A stretch of DNA of 64,000 bases from CAVYHJ01 sp963768165 [NCBI: uncultured bacterium] (GTDB lineage Bacteria; UBP4; UBA4092): positions 868,001-932,000 of the forward strand of contig CAVYHJ010000002.1 of NCBI GenBank assembly GCA_963768165.1. Reading direction: 5' to 3'. Below the pieces are notes generated by a model. It made no database searches. It worked only from the letters and a program-made list of their open reading frames with translations, and had not been told where the DNA came from. Of the stretch, positions 1 to 9,200 are shown in pieces. The position numbers and the translations under genes are program-made. Position 1 is the stretch's first letter. Every line of letters starts with the position of its first letter.

Positions 1-2
1 AT

Positions 3-1787
3 AAAAAGACAGCAGTAAGTGTACTTCAGGCATGGGGTGTTAAGGGTGATGAAAAACAATTATTAAGATTGGCTGAGTCGGTAGGTCGGCATGCGCTATC
101 TGTATCAGTTCTCGGTTCCTATTTGAATCATTACTGTCACGGCGACCCGGAAGGTGCAAAAGAATTTAGGCTGGATGAAATATCTGAGGATGAATCCCAG
201 GCTGCCAAACTTGGACGAATATTAGCGGGATATGCAAAAAGCTTATCTGAAGAAGAACGTGACCTATTAATAAGATTATCGGTTTTCCCTAAAGGTGTTT
301 CAATAGAATTACTTGGTTACCTAATTGATGCAGGGGGTGAAATTGCAGGAGCATTAATAGGGTGTAATCAAACTAAACTCTTGAAACTTTCTGAACGTTT
401 GCATCAACAAGGACTAGTGTATACCTATTATCTACGAAATAGCATTACATATACTGCGCACCCGTTTTTAAGGGAATATTTTCGTAATTTGCTGGGCGTT
501 CCACCTGAAAAAATTCATGAAGTTGTTAGAACCAAACTGGCAATTGGTCTTGATAGCAAACCTAAAACAAAACCTCGCGAAACAAATATTTTGGATAGAT
601 ATGAAGCATTGATTGAGCAGACTATTTTGGCAGGACATTTTCAAGAGGCGTATGATTTGTATTTTAATGTAATGGGTGGAGAAGGGCGTCGAGGGCATCT
701 TTATCATACATTAGGTGATTATGGTCGAATTATACGCATAGCATCACTCTTTTCAGAAGATGGTGAACCTAAACATATTGGTGAGAAACTTCCTATATGG
801 TGTCGAGGTTACTTATTTAATACTTATGCACTGGCTGCACAGGCACAGGGAGATTTAAATCTAGCAGAGCTGTGCTGTGACATAGCGAATGAAATGGCTC
901 GAAAAAACAAAGATTGGGAAAATCTCTCTCAAGGACTTCAAAATAGTGCTGTGTATGCAATGGTTCGAGGCTCTTTTCCAAGAGCAAAAAAACTTCTGAT
1001 GGAATCTCTAGAATATGCTGAAAAAGATGATGCCTTTGTAAGAAATACCAGCTATGTTCGTTTAGCTTTCACCTGTCATGCCCTTGGTGAAATCTTGGAC
1101 GCACAGAAATATTTCAAAATAGCAATAGAAATAAAAGGGGAATTTTTATCTGCAAATAGTGGTATTAAAGAATCCGAACATCTCTTTGCTCTCGGAGATA
1201 AAAAGACTGCTTATGAACGTACCAAGGCTAACCTGACTGTAAGTGAAATAATTGAATCGCCAAGAGATATATCATTATGTCATATATTACTGGGTATACT
1301 CTCTCTTCCTGATTCAATAATAGAAGCTCGAAAATACCTTCAAAAAACCCGGGATTGGACTGATAAATCCGGGCATATGGAATGTATTATCCGTTCCCAT
1401 ATTTTAGCTGGAGAAATTGCTTTTTGTTCAAAGGACTATCCAAGTGCATTAACCGAGGCTGTGACAGGACTTAATCACGCAGAGAGCTGTGGTTATGGAC
1501 AATTTGCTATTGATTTGTTATTACTATTAGCAAAAATATATTTAGCGATACCTGATTATCGATCAGCCCTTGGTAATGCTCGTAAAGCTCTTGACCGTTC
1601 CCAGCATCCCGATTGCCAATATGCCTGGGGTGAAGCCAATGCGCTTCATCTTTGTGGAGTATGCCACAAAAATTTGAGTGAACCGGAACTTGCTAAACAG
1701 CGTCTGGAAGCCGCATATGCTATACGCAAAAGGATTCAACACCCTGATGCTGAGGAAACACGAAAGATACTCGAAGAATTAAAATAG
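3..1787 (+). CDS. STAND/NB-ARC-type ATPase with TPR-like repeats, 3' part
   Basis: The reading frame is open to the left window edge, so the N-terminus with the nucleotide-binding core is missing. Residues ~20-40 (SVGRHALSVSVLGSYL) resemble the GLPLAL-like segment that ends an NB-ARC domain, followed by a winged-helix-like stretch (EERDLLIRLSVFPKGVS). From about residue 200 to the end the protein is a run of amphipathic helix pairs (for example AQAQGDLNLAELCCDIANEM) typical of TPR/SEL arrays. STAND ATPases are sensor-switch proteins used in regulation, signalling and phage defence. The missing N-terminus would carry the effector and P-loop, so the role stays open. Two hairpins lie just downstream. 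Confidence 0.6.
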   Translation, partial: KKTAVSVLQAWGVKGDEKQLLRLAESVGRHALSVSVLGSYLNHYCHGDPEGAKEFRLDEISEDESQAAKLGRILAGYAKSLSEEERDLLIRLSVFPKGVSIELLGYLIDAGGEIAGALIGCNQTKLLKLSERLHQQGLVYTYYLRNSITYTAHPFLREYFRNLLGVPPEKIHEVVRTKLAIGLDSKPKTKPRETNILDRYEALIEQTILAGHFQEAYDLYFNVMGGEGRRGHLYHTLGDYGRIIRIASLFSEDGEPKHIGEKLPIWCRGYLFNTYALAAQAQGDLNLAELCCDIANEMARKNKDWENLSQGLQNSAVYAMVRGSFPRAKKLLMESLEYAEKDDAFVRNTSYVRLAFTCHALGEILDAQKYFKIAIEIKGEFLSANSGIKESEHLFALGDKKTAYERTKANLTVSEIIESPRDISLCHILLGILSLPDSIIEARKYLQKTRDWTDKSGHMECIIRSHILAGEIAFCSKDYPSALTEAVTGLNHAESCGYGQFAIDLLLLLAKIYLAIPDYRSALGNARKALDRSQHPDCQYAWGEANALHLCGVCHKNLSEPELAKQRLEAAYAIRKRIQHPDAEETRKILEELK

Positions 1788-1825
1788 CTTCAAAAACGTA
1801 ATATTTCTTCCTTTTAAAAAAAAAG

Positions 1826-1908
1826 GCATCGGGAATAGGTGGAACAAAAGTTCCCGATGCATCTTTAAGTGTGAAGGAATCGGACGTGTTATTTTCACGT
1901 CCGATTCC
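1826..1908 (+). terminator. Two tandem perfect hairpins
   Basis: Hairpin 1 has arms GCATCGGGAA (1826-1835) and TTCCCGATGC (1851-1860). Hairpin 2 has a 13-bp perfect stem, GGAATCGGACGTG (1876-1888) pairing with 1896-1908 across a 7-nt loop. They sit 39 bp after the STAND stop and before higB, so transcription termination is likely. Neither is followed by a long T-tract. The first stem is shared with the hairpin at 17385-17424. Confidence 0.5.
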
Positions 1909-2149
1909 GGGAGCAACAAAGAGAAGATCTCTTTACTTCTTGGAATATGGTGGATTTCAGCCAGTCAAAAACCTTGACCATTGGGGAGGGGATTTTAAAT
2001 GGAAGATTTCATCCTTAGCTCCGTTCAAGGATATGGAGTTACGATTTAGAAGAGAATTCCTCCGTTGGAAGGCGTCGGGAAATCCATTTCATACCATTCT
2101 CTGCATAGATAACGCTTGGCATTAATAACGGGAAGTGTTATTATACATT

Positions 2150-2431
2150 GTGATAAAGAGTTTCAAGGATAAGGAGACTGAAAAAGTCTATCATCGTGAA
2201 TATTCAAAGAAACTGCCTAATACCATACAAAGAATATCTATGAGAAAACTATGGATGATAGATGCGGCACCCGATTTGAATTCCTTACGAGTACCACCGG
2301 GCAATAGGCTCGAATTATTGCATGGCAATCGAGAAGGACAATATAGTATAAGGATTAATGACCAATGGAGAGTATGTTTTCGTTGGCATGACGGAAATTC
2401 GTATGATGTGGAAATCGTTGATTATCATTAA
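2150..2431 (+). CDS. higB: HigB-type toxin (RelE/HigB mRNA interferase)
   Basis: Small basic protein of ~93 residues matching the HigB plasmid-maintenance killer family: it starts VIKSFKDKETEKVY, has LRVPPGNRLELLHG in the middle and ends YSIRINDQWRVCFRWHDG...YDVEIVDYH. HigB toxins cleave mRNA on the ribosome. GTG at 2150 is chosen because family members begin at the IKSF strand. An upstream in-frame GTG at 2135 would add five residues, and neither start has a well-spaced ribosome-binding site. The antitoxin gene follows after 11 bp, the usual toxin-first order of this family. Confidence 0.9.
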   Translation: MIKSFKDKETEKVYHREYSKKLPNTIQRISMRKLWMIDAAPDLNSLRVPPGNRLELLHGNREGQYSIRINDQWRVCFRWHDGNSYDVEIVDYH

Positions 2432-2442
2432 GGAGGTAAAAG

Positions 2443-2745
2443 ATGACGATAACTAAGATACCACCCATTCATCCGGGGGAAATATTACAGGAAGAGTTTT
2501 TAACTCCAATGGGTATTTCTCAATATCGTCTGGCAAAAGACATTCATGTCCCCCCTAGACGAATCAATGAAATTGTTCATGGGAAACGATCCATCTCGGC
2601 GGATACGGCTTTACGATTATCCAAGTATTTCAAAATGTCGGCTCTTTTTTGGGTCAACCTACAGGGACATTATGATCTGGAAATGGTTAGCGATAGACTA
2701 TTGACGAGATTGGATAAAGAAATAAAAGTATTTGCTAGTGTCTAA
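2443..2745 (+). CDS. higA: HigA-type antitoxin (XRE helix-turn-helix)
   Basis: 100 residues starting MTITKIPPIHPGEILQEEFL, the HigA signature, followed by an XRE-type helix-turn-helix (SQYRLAKDIHVPPRRINEIV, then GKRSISADTALRLSKYF) and the conserved FWVNLQGHYDLE segment. HigA binds and neutralises HigB and represses the shared promoter. A strong ribosome-binding site (AAGGAGG) starts at the higB stop codon. The pair lies beside a dispersed repeat, consistent with a mobile origin. Confidence 0.93.
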   Translation: MTITKIPPIHPGEILQEEFLTPMGISQYRLAKDIHVPPRRINEIVHGKRSISADTALRLSKYFKMSALFWVNLQGHYDLEMVSDRLLTRLDKEIKVFASV

Positions 2746-2787
2746 CACCGCCTTTATTTATGTGACTGGATTCCCGTTCGGTGCCGG

Positions 2788-3230
2788 GAATGACAGGCAA
2801 TAAGAACAATAATGAATATTGGGAAAGAAGCGAATGGGCGAAACGGGGAATCGGGGAATCGGCGAGAAAGGAAAAGAGAAAAAAGATAAAATAAAGTTGA
2901 AAAAAAGATTGACAACGAGAAAAATGGAGATATAATAAGATAGTTTCAAGTTTCAAGTTTCAGGTTTCAGGTTTAAAGTTTAAAAAATATTATTTTCCCT
3001 GATAATGGTTGAAATTTGAATTAAACCAGAGACGAAATTGGTTTGGTGATAAAATACCTTGTTTAGGGTAGCGTTGGGATAGTATATAGGGATTTTGGTG
3101 AGAAATCTACCTGTTATTGACAACTTAAACCTAATCAATCTACTATAAGGCAGGGATGAAGGAGATCGATCTCCTTCATCCCAACTCCGCTTCTTCTCCG
3201 TATTGTCTCCGTTTCAGCTCCGTTTCTGTT
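2788..3230. repeat. Dispersed intergenic repeat, copy A
   Basis: This non-coding stretch between higA and the 4-kb glycosidase matches, in opposite orientation and over most of its length, the segment at about 56185-56617. Shared landmarks in order: ATGACA..CAATAAGAACAAT, GCGAATGGGCGAAACGGGGAATC, TTGACAACGAGAAAAATGGAGATATAATA, a run of GTTTCAAG/GTTTCAGG units, AGATTTCTCACC or its complement, a 30-bp perfect palindrome (3153-3182, half-site GGGATGAAGGAGATC) and a C/T-rich run of ..CTCCGT.. units. A short piece of the last block (CGGAGACAATACGGAGA) recurs at ~10861. No coding potential was seen. The wider gap 2746-3312 holds nothing else except a GGATTCCCG..CGGGAATGACA stem at ~2769. Confidence 0.8.
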
Positions 3231-3312
3231 CCGTTACTCAATGCGGGTCACAGGCCTGTTCCTACACTTATACATTTAGGATATGGTTCGACCGTGAACG
3301 GTCTTCTATGAT

Positions 3313-6300
3313 TTAGAACCCGGGTTTGCGGAGAATTTGGCTGTTATCGGGCCAGGAAAGGTCGAGATGATCCGAAGGGAGATACGTCCCTTGTTGGACT
3401 CCTTTGAGTAACCTGCCGAGGGTATAATATTGTCCCAACGGGTCATAACTCGTGTCAACGTTCTCATCGCGGTATTGGCTCGCGGTCAATAGGAACATAT
3501 AATTGCTGGAGGTGCTGATTCCGCCGGTCATTTCGAGAGTCCGGGTAGGCGCAGGGTAGGCATAATCGCAGGATTTCAAATCGTCCGCCCGCCATTGGAA
3601 GGATGCACCCCAGAGAGTCAGCCCATAATCGTAATTATACAATCCTTGGTATTCATCCGTGAAATACCAAACGACAAAACCTGCCGTTTCCTCCCTGGCG
3701 AAATCAATCATGAAATTATTCCATTGGTTTTGAGCGATGGGGTCAGTTCCGATACCGCCGAATTCTTTAAGAAGAATAGGTTTACTCAACGCCGGGTCGG
3801 GATTGGAGTGGGAAAGACGCAACAGAGTTCGTAAATACTGGGCAAGAACCATCTCATCTGCAAAGTTTATGCCCCCGTCCGAATTTAACATATTGTACCC
3901 GGTATTGGGATTATCGGGTGTTGCGGGAGTCCAGGGGAATTCCGGGTAATACGACAATTCCACAAAGTCCAGGGATTTCACCAATTCCCGCGGATTATAT
4001 CCCATTGTACACAAAGGCCCTTCCGGGGTGAGTGACGGAGGACCTCCCCATAACCGTTGTGTCGCCGGCCAGCGGTATAAATAATCGAATTGCGCCAATC
4101 CCGTACTGATTAAATGACGGGGAATGGAATACGCCCCGCCGGTTTCCACCTGTACGAGGGCACTGCTCTGATTGTAATTATAATTATCCACGACAGATTC
4201 CCGGAACAAAAGATAATCGAAGAGCATGGGATCGTAGGTGGCGTTTTGGTTTTGAATCGTCCCTTCGGGATAATTTCTCCATGCATCCAGATTTCCGCCC
4301 GTGACTTCATATTGATATGTGGAGAGACTGCTGACGTTATTATCCGTGAAACTAAGCACATTATTGGAGACAGGCTGGAGATATTGCCAAGTGGTTCCAA
4401 AATTCCTCAAATCTTGAATACTTTTTTCTTTACGCCAAATATAATAGGTTCCCAAATAGGTTGTATCACCGCTGGGAATCCAGCTTACGATATTGCTGTT
4501 TCCCGAATCGGTTCGGATGGGACTGTCGGGGATATGATATGTAGAGTCACCCCCGCCGCCAATTCCCCCGGTAAACGCAGAACTGCCGAACGTATTTTTT
4601 CCGTCATTTCCCGGAATTGGAATTGCATTGAAACTGGAATAGGGGATACCTGTTCCGTAAATTAGATATTGAGAGGGAATTGCACCCCACGCCGTATTCA
4701 AATTTGCAATAGTGCCATATTTATTTTGCAGCCAAGATTGCCATTGGGCAGTGACCGGAGCCGTATAATAGTAGGCTTGAAATGGCAGAGAATACGCCAA
4801 ATTGGTATCCTGCCATTCCCGCATCTGTCCCCATTGTTCATTTAAAAAGGAATACGACATAATGGTGGGATCGTTTTGGTATCTTTGCGCTATGTCTGTC
4901 CAGAATTGGGAAATAATCACCTGTACAGTATCGCCAAAATTTCCACCGCCCGCCAACCACCAATTGGATTGAGATAATTTTAGAGGAATCGTCAGAATGA
5001 CTCGCAAATGATGCCGCCGTGCCATCGCAATAATTTGATCCAAGCGGTCTAATATTCGCGGAGGGATTTGGACGTTTGTGATGGATTGATATGTCGGGAA
5101 ATATTCTCCGGTCGTATCGGTCGGGGTTATTTCATAATCGAAATCCGGCAAAAAATCATTTAATATTACCGAAAGTTTAATCACATTTCCTCCCAGAGAT
5201 TCCAACAAGTCGAAATTTTCATCCAGGTAAAGGGATGTAAAACTATCTTCTGAAAACGGGTTCCACCATACATCTTGAAATCCAAACTGAAACCCTTCCG
5301 AGAAATTACTGCCATAGGGAATAAATCGTTCATTCGATTCGGCAGTCGTAAAATATTGAGAATTCGCCGTATCTATCACAACCAGTTCGGTTTGATTTAT
5401 TTCATCATTACTCCAGTAAGCGGATGAATCCTGGTCGCAGTCCAACTGAATACCCGTTAGATACAAGTCGGTTGAATACAAATCCCATCCCTGAATTTGC
5501 ACGGCGAGCAAAGGCCCGCTCACCGGACAGGCAAAATCGTATCGCGCCCATTGTCCTCCCGCTGCCACATGAAAATCTGCGTATCCTTCCACGTCCAATA
5601 TATGAATCGTTTGGGCGTCCAATGTATTGAACGCCATGACGAGAATGGGTGAAACAGTTTGATCCGGGGCATCAGTCGCCGCCCACACTCGTAAACGCAC
5701 TTGTTGAGTGGTTACATTATTTAAAGGAATTATTTGAGTGAATTTTGTACGCCCCAGAGCTGTTGAATTTAACTCACAAACCCCATTCCGTCCATTATAA
5801 GAAGAGAACCACGCAGTATCCTGCATCTGCAAAGGGCCATAGACACCTTGGAATCCCCATCCCGATAAATCGTTCACAAAATTACCATTGGTCAGCGGAA
5901 TACTCGTATTCCCGTAGGCATTGTTTGCATCCGGTTCTTTTTCCAGTAACTCAATATCGTCAATATACAAAGAACTGGTGGAGCTATCCTTGGTGTTGCT
6001 CACAATCACCACCGCCGCCAGATTGCCGCGCGCGTAAAAGGAAACTTCATATTCATGCCAAATTGTACCGGCGGGTACGATGGTTAATCCGACGGATGTC
6101 ATTTCAGTATCGCCAGCATACCCACTATACCCATGCATCTGCAAACTGACGGTTCGAGTTGCCGATGTATTATCGGTCATGAATTTCGCGCGTAAGGTAT
6201 ACCACGACCCGCCATGCACAGAAATAAGTGGATTCCCCGCGTTGGGATTGTTATTTACATTTTGTATCATTTTCACAGATGAATCACCCCATTGAGTTAA

Positions 6301-7368
6301 TTGTACGACGCCTGTTTGGGAATTTACCATAGGCAGCCAATTGACCGCCATATTCGGATTATTAGGGTCTGCACCATTTTGATAAACCCAATAACTTGTC
6401 CCATCGCTCAGGAAATCGCCATTAAGCATCCAATTCTCACGCACCCACAGGATTTGAGAATCCCAGTCCAGTGTAGAATCGGATCCAGTTACTCGGACAC
6501 GAATCCGCGATGGATATGGAATTGTCGAAGTCGCACCCAGTATCAGATTATTTCCTTGCACGGTCACAGAAACATACGGTACGCCGATCACCTGCGCATT
6601 GAATTGAGGAGTTGTGCAATTCCCCGCACTGGACAGGTAATTCATTAAAGGAATGATGCTATTCTCTACAGGCTGGCCATTCTTAAATATCGCGTCGGGA
6701 AATTTGGCATTCCAAAGATAACTGGATAACTTTATTATTGAACGCTTGTTAAAAATTCCATTCGCTGAATATTTGATTCTTTGCCGACCGACTGGCTGTG
6801 CAACTGTATTAGGTGAATAGGTTATCCACCCTCCCGATTGACTAATTTGTGTTCCCAGATCCGTATTATGCCGCCAATTCGTTTCAATTGTCCATGACCA
6901 GTTGAGCGAAGCACTATTCACATAATCTGACAAGTTGAACAATGTTACGGAGGTGGAATCCTTCAATAATTTAATATCGGGAATATCTTTTAATACCGGA
7001 ATATTCGGTGCGTTGGAATCCAGAAAAAAGGGGCCTACGGTATGTACAACAGGGCTGACGGTTCCTGAACTGCTGATAGCCCATAAATGGAAATAATAGA
7101 TTCCCGACCCCAGTATGGAACTAGCGGCTGATGGATTGGTTGTAAATGTATATGAAGACCCACAAGTGGAGGTTTGTACGTTTTGGTCAAATATGTACTG
7201 ATAACCAGAGATTACGCTAAACTCATTGGTTAACGCAGACCAACTGACGGTAATCTGTGGTTGATTTGACCAATCACCCGCATCAGGATTTGTTGTAAAA
7301 CTTTGGCTAAAAACAGATACATGAAAAAGAGCGACCACAAACAATAGTAAGAATGATTTTAACTTCAT
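3313..7368 (-). CDS. Giant secreted multidomain glycoside hydrolase (GH5-like TIM barrel)
   Basis: 1351 residues with a clear signal peptide (MKLKSFLLLFVVALFHVSVFS). An Ig/FN3-like domain (~25-120) is followed by a module shared with the two secreted giants at 25.8-32.5 kb (LFNLSDY, ~120-330). Two CBM4/9-like beta-sandwiches come next (~335-480 starting NWMLNGDF and ending YIDDIELLEKE; ~485-650), then a TIM barrel (~690-1280). The barrel has a SFLNEQWG motif (E844, candidate acid/base) and LLKEFGG (E1202, candidate nucleophile), the pattern of clan GH-A/GH5 beta-glycosidases. An FN3-like module (~930-1010) appears inserted in the barrel. Substrate unknown; plant or microbial polysaccharide is likely. 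It is preceded by AGGAGG and by an upstream element also found at 28975-29025. Confidence 0.8.
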   Translation of the reverse strand: MKLKSFLLLFVVALFHVSVFSQSFTTNPDAGDWSNQPQITVSWSALTNEFSVISGYQYIFDQNVQTSTCGSSYTFTTNPSAASSILGSGIYYFHLWAISSSGTVSPVVHTVGPFFLDSNAPNIPVLKDIPDIKLLKDSTSVTLFNLSDYVNSASLNWSWTIETNWRHNTDLGTQISQSGGWITYSPNTVAQPVGRQRIKYSANGIFNKRSIIKLSSYLWNAKFPDAIFKNGQPVENSIIPLMNYLSSAGNCTTPQFNAQVIGVPYVSVTVQGNNLILGATSTIPYPSRIRVRVTGSDSTLDWDSQILWVRENWMLNGDFLSDGTSYWVYQNGADPNNPNMAVNWLPMVNSQTGVVQLTQWGDSSVKMIQNVNNNPNAGNPLISVHGGSWYTLRAKFMTDNTSATRTVSLQMHGYSGYAGDTEMTSVGLTIVPAGTIWHEYEVSFYARGNLAAVVIVSNTKDSSTSSLYIDDIELLEKEPDANNAYGNTSIPLTNGNFVNDLSGWGFQGVYGPLQMQDTAWFSSYNGRNGVCELNSTALGRTKFTQIIPLNNVTTQQVRLRVWAATDAPDQTVSPILVMAFNTLDAQTIHILDVEGYADFHVAAGGQWARYDFACPVSGPLLAVQIQGWDLYSTDLYLTGIQLDCDQDSSAYWSNDEINQTELVVIDTANSQYFTTAESNERFIPYGSNFSEGFQFGFQDVWWNPFSEDSFTSLYLDENFDLLESLGGNVIKLSVILNDFLPDFDYEITPTDTTGEYFPTYQSITNVQIPPRILDRLDQIIAMARRHHLRVILTIPLKLSQSNWWLAGGGNFGDTVQVIISQFWTDIAQRYQNDPTIMSYSFLNEQWGQMREWQDTNLAYSLPFQAYYYTAPVTAQWQSWLQNKYGTIANLNTAWGAIPSQYLIYGTGIPYSSFNAIPIPGNDGKNTFGSSAFTGGIGGGGDSTYHIPDSPIRTDSGNSNIVSWIPSGDTTYLGTYYIWRKEKSIQDLRNFGTTWQYLQPVSNNVLSFTDNNVSSLSTYQYEVTGGNLDAWRNYPEGTIQNQNATYDPMLFDYLLFRESVVDNYNYNQSSALVQVETGGAYSIPRHLISTGLAQFDYLYRWPATQRLWGGPPSLTPEGPLCTMGYNPRELVKSLDFVELSYYPEFPWTPATPDNPNTGYNMLNSDGGINFADEMVLAQYLRTLLRLSHSNPDPALSKPILLKEFGGIGTDPIAQNQWNNFMIDFAREETAGFVVWYFTDEYQGLYNYDYGLTLWGASFQWRADDLKSCDYAYPAPTRTLEMTGGISTSSNYMFLLTASQYRDENVDTSYDPLGQYYTLGRLLKGVQQGTYLPSDHLDLSWPDNSQILRKPGF

Positions 7369-7400
7369 TGTTAAATCCTCCTGTCCAAAGCATCATATTC

Positions 7401-7447
7401 TCTACTATAACAGTGGTATCTCGATGCCAATTCCTTACAAAATATTT
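7401..7447 (-). promoter_or_regulatory. Upstream element shared with the Kelch-PKD gene
   Basis: Read on the minus strand this is AAAATATTTTGTAAGGAATTG, a short spacer, then CCACTGTTATAGTAGAGA. It lies 33-79 bp upstream of the 7368 start codon. The same arrangement occurs upstream of the 28929 start. TATAGT and TTGTAA could be promoter boxes, but their spacing (~28 bp) is too long for a standard sigma-70 promoter, so a regulator site plus a -10 is an alternative. The rest of the gap, 7448-7691, shows nothing. Confidence 0.45.
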
Positions 7448-7691
7448 TCTGGAATTTGTACACTACTGAAAAATAAAGAATTATAGATACTAAAAATAAG
7501 ATGATCTCGATAATCAGAATCTTGAACCATCAGCTTGCAAAATAAATTTAATACCACTTTTTTGTAGAATTTATTGAGCTAATTTTCTTACCATCTTGGT
7601 TCCAAAATATTCAGGCATTGGCACACGGTTTGCGTTTATGTTTTATTAATGGAATTTTAAAGGTTAAAGGTTAAGTGATATTCGTATATAA

Positions 7692-8017
7692 ATGCTAAGC
7701 GTAAGAGAAATCAACGAACACATTCAAGTGGATGAATTCTTGGAAACATTCGGAACTTTCCTCAAAACACTGTTAAGAATGATGGACATGTTATTACCTT
7801 TTGCCCGATCCATCATGATAAATGTTTACAGACTTTATTCATTGATACCTACACCAATACCTTTAAGTGTGAATGTCCTCAATGCGCCGGATACCGTTGG
7901 GGCGACCTCCTGGATTTGTATTGTCTCGGAACCAATACGACTCTTTTTAATGCAATTCGATTTTGGGCAAAACGATTGGAATTATCCTCTGAATTGACTG
8001 ACACAGCTTTTAAGTAG
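7692..8017 (+). pseudogene. CHC2 zinc-finger (DnaG-primase-like) protein, frameshifted
   Basis: The frame from ATG 7692 gives MLSVREINEHIQVDEFLETFGTF and then loses homology. Inserting one base near 7759-7761 (TTCCTC to TTCCCTC) restores a frame that reads PQNTVKNDGHVITFCPIHHD, continues through a Cys-rich core (KCECPQCAGYRWGDLLDLYC) and ends at TAG 8015-8017. C-P-I-H-H followed by a C-x3-C-type pair and a G-x-x-x-D-L-L helix is the layout of the CHC2 zinc finger that binds DNA in bacterial and phage primases. The protein would be ~109 residues: only the zinc-finger domain, as in some mobile-element proteins. The frameshift could also be a sequencing error. Confidence 0.5.
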
Positions 8018-8134
8018 TTAGTGGCTGCCCACTAGAATTTTCACAATCGGACTTTTACTTTTGTCATCCATCTTTCAATTTCTAAAATCCCTTCCCTTTC
8101 TCGCAATAATCTGATATTACTATATTCAACAAAA

Positions 8135-8872
8135 ATGAAATTCCCTATACGCCATGACATGTTTATATTGGTAATTATAATCGGGAGTTTACTACTCGTG
8201 TACCTTTTTATTTCCTATGTTCTATTACCCTTCTTCTGGAAAGAACGTGATCGAAAATTAAATCTCGTCAATGTCCCCAAAGTAACAACCACCAAACAGG
8301 GTATCCCCGGTGACCCTGTCAATATCAGTCTGGTGGGAACCGATGAGGATATCATCCATGCATTTATTCGTATCGGGTGGTCACCCGCCGACCCCATCAC
8401 TCCGAAGAGCAGTTTGAAAATCGCAGAAAGTGTGTTACTTAACCGTCCTGACCCTGATGCTCCGGTCAGCAATCTTTATCTTCTTGGCAGAAAACAGGAC
8501 CTTGCTTTTGAAAAACTTTCTACGAAAGGCGCACGTGAACGGGAACATATCCGACTCTGGAAATCGGAAGAATCCTTTGACGGGCGTCCCGTTTGGTTAT
8601 GCGCCGCGACCTTTGATCGCAGTGTCGGTATAAGTCACAAAACCGGCGCAATTACCCATCATATCTCCCCGGACATTGACCAACAACGGGATCGAATTAT
8701 TCAGGATTTACAAAAGGCAGGCCAGTTATCCGACTTTTATTCCCAAGACGGGATAGGTCCCACAAAATCCGGCAAAAATGGCGGTGGCGACCCCTATTTC
8801 ACGGATGGTATGATGACCATCGGAATACTTGCTGTAAACACATCCGCCCCCTTGATCGGGAAACAGAATTAG
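8135..8872 (+). CDS. LssY_C-domain membrane-anchored protein
   Basis: 245 residues with one N-terminal membrane segment (~8-32) followed by the LssY C-terminal domain: GDPVNISLVGTDEDIIHAF, GWSPADP, NLYLLGRKQDLAFEK, WLCAATFDRSVG, THHISPDIDQQRD. In other bacteria this domain lies at the C-terminus of larger membrane phosphatases (LssY/PAP2 type) or stands alone. Its function is not established. Here it stands alone and would project from the membrane. The start is the first ATG in the frame, with no strong ribosome-binding site. The C-terminal ~40 residues are low complexity (Gly/Lys). Confidence 0.75.
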   Translation: MKFPIRHDMFILVIIIGSLLLVYLFISYVLLPFFWKERDRKLNLVNVPKVTTTKQGIPGDPVNISLVGTDEDIIHAFIRIGWSPADPITPKSSLKIAESVLLNRPDPDAPVSNLYLLGRKQDLAFEKLSTKGAREREHIRLWKSEESFDGRPVWLCAATFDRSVGISHKTGAITHHISPDIDQQRDRIIQDLQKAGQLSDFYSQDGIGPTKSGKNGGGDPYFTDGMMTIGILAVNTSAPLIGKQN

Positions 8873-9200
8873 CATTTATCCGACTGAAATCCGTCCCTGT
8901 TTTCGTCATACTCGACGCCTTGTTAATGATTTTCACGAAGAATAGCTGTCTAACAAGGATGAAAAATTGACCCAATAACACAGAGAGAAGTATAATCGGT
9001 TACACACCATGGAATACTTAAACAAGGACAAAATGTAAAATAACTTTTTGAAGGTTTATCCAATGGATGTTAAGGATATACAAAGGAAACAGTTTATTAA
9101 TTTAAAAAAATACCAAATAAATTCAATGCCGCATTAATTCATATTTTAACAACAGGATTTTAAAGAGATAAATTCTTGTGAATGATGAAAGGAAAACAAA
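8873..9200. other. Intergenic gap, nothing recognised
   Basis: 328 bp without convincing coding potential, repeat or strong hairpin. GAAAGGAAAAC just before 9201 serves as the ribosome-binding site of the next gene. Confidence 0.5.

Noticed and set aside
1871-2125. 84-codon plus-strand reading frame upstream of higB
   Set aside because: Its first codons are the hairpin itself, there is no ribosome-binding site, and the sequence resembles no protein family.
2735-2956. 73-codon minus-strand frame (and a 63-codon neighbour)
   Set aside because: Lies in the dispersed repeat; the Phe/Ser-rich translation is a composition effect of the A-rich strand.
4114-4665. 183-codon plus-strand frame inside the GH5-like gene
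   Set aside because: Antisense to a gene with clear domain structure and signal peptide; no domain of its own.
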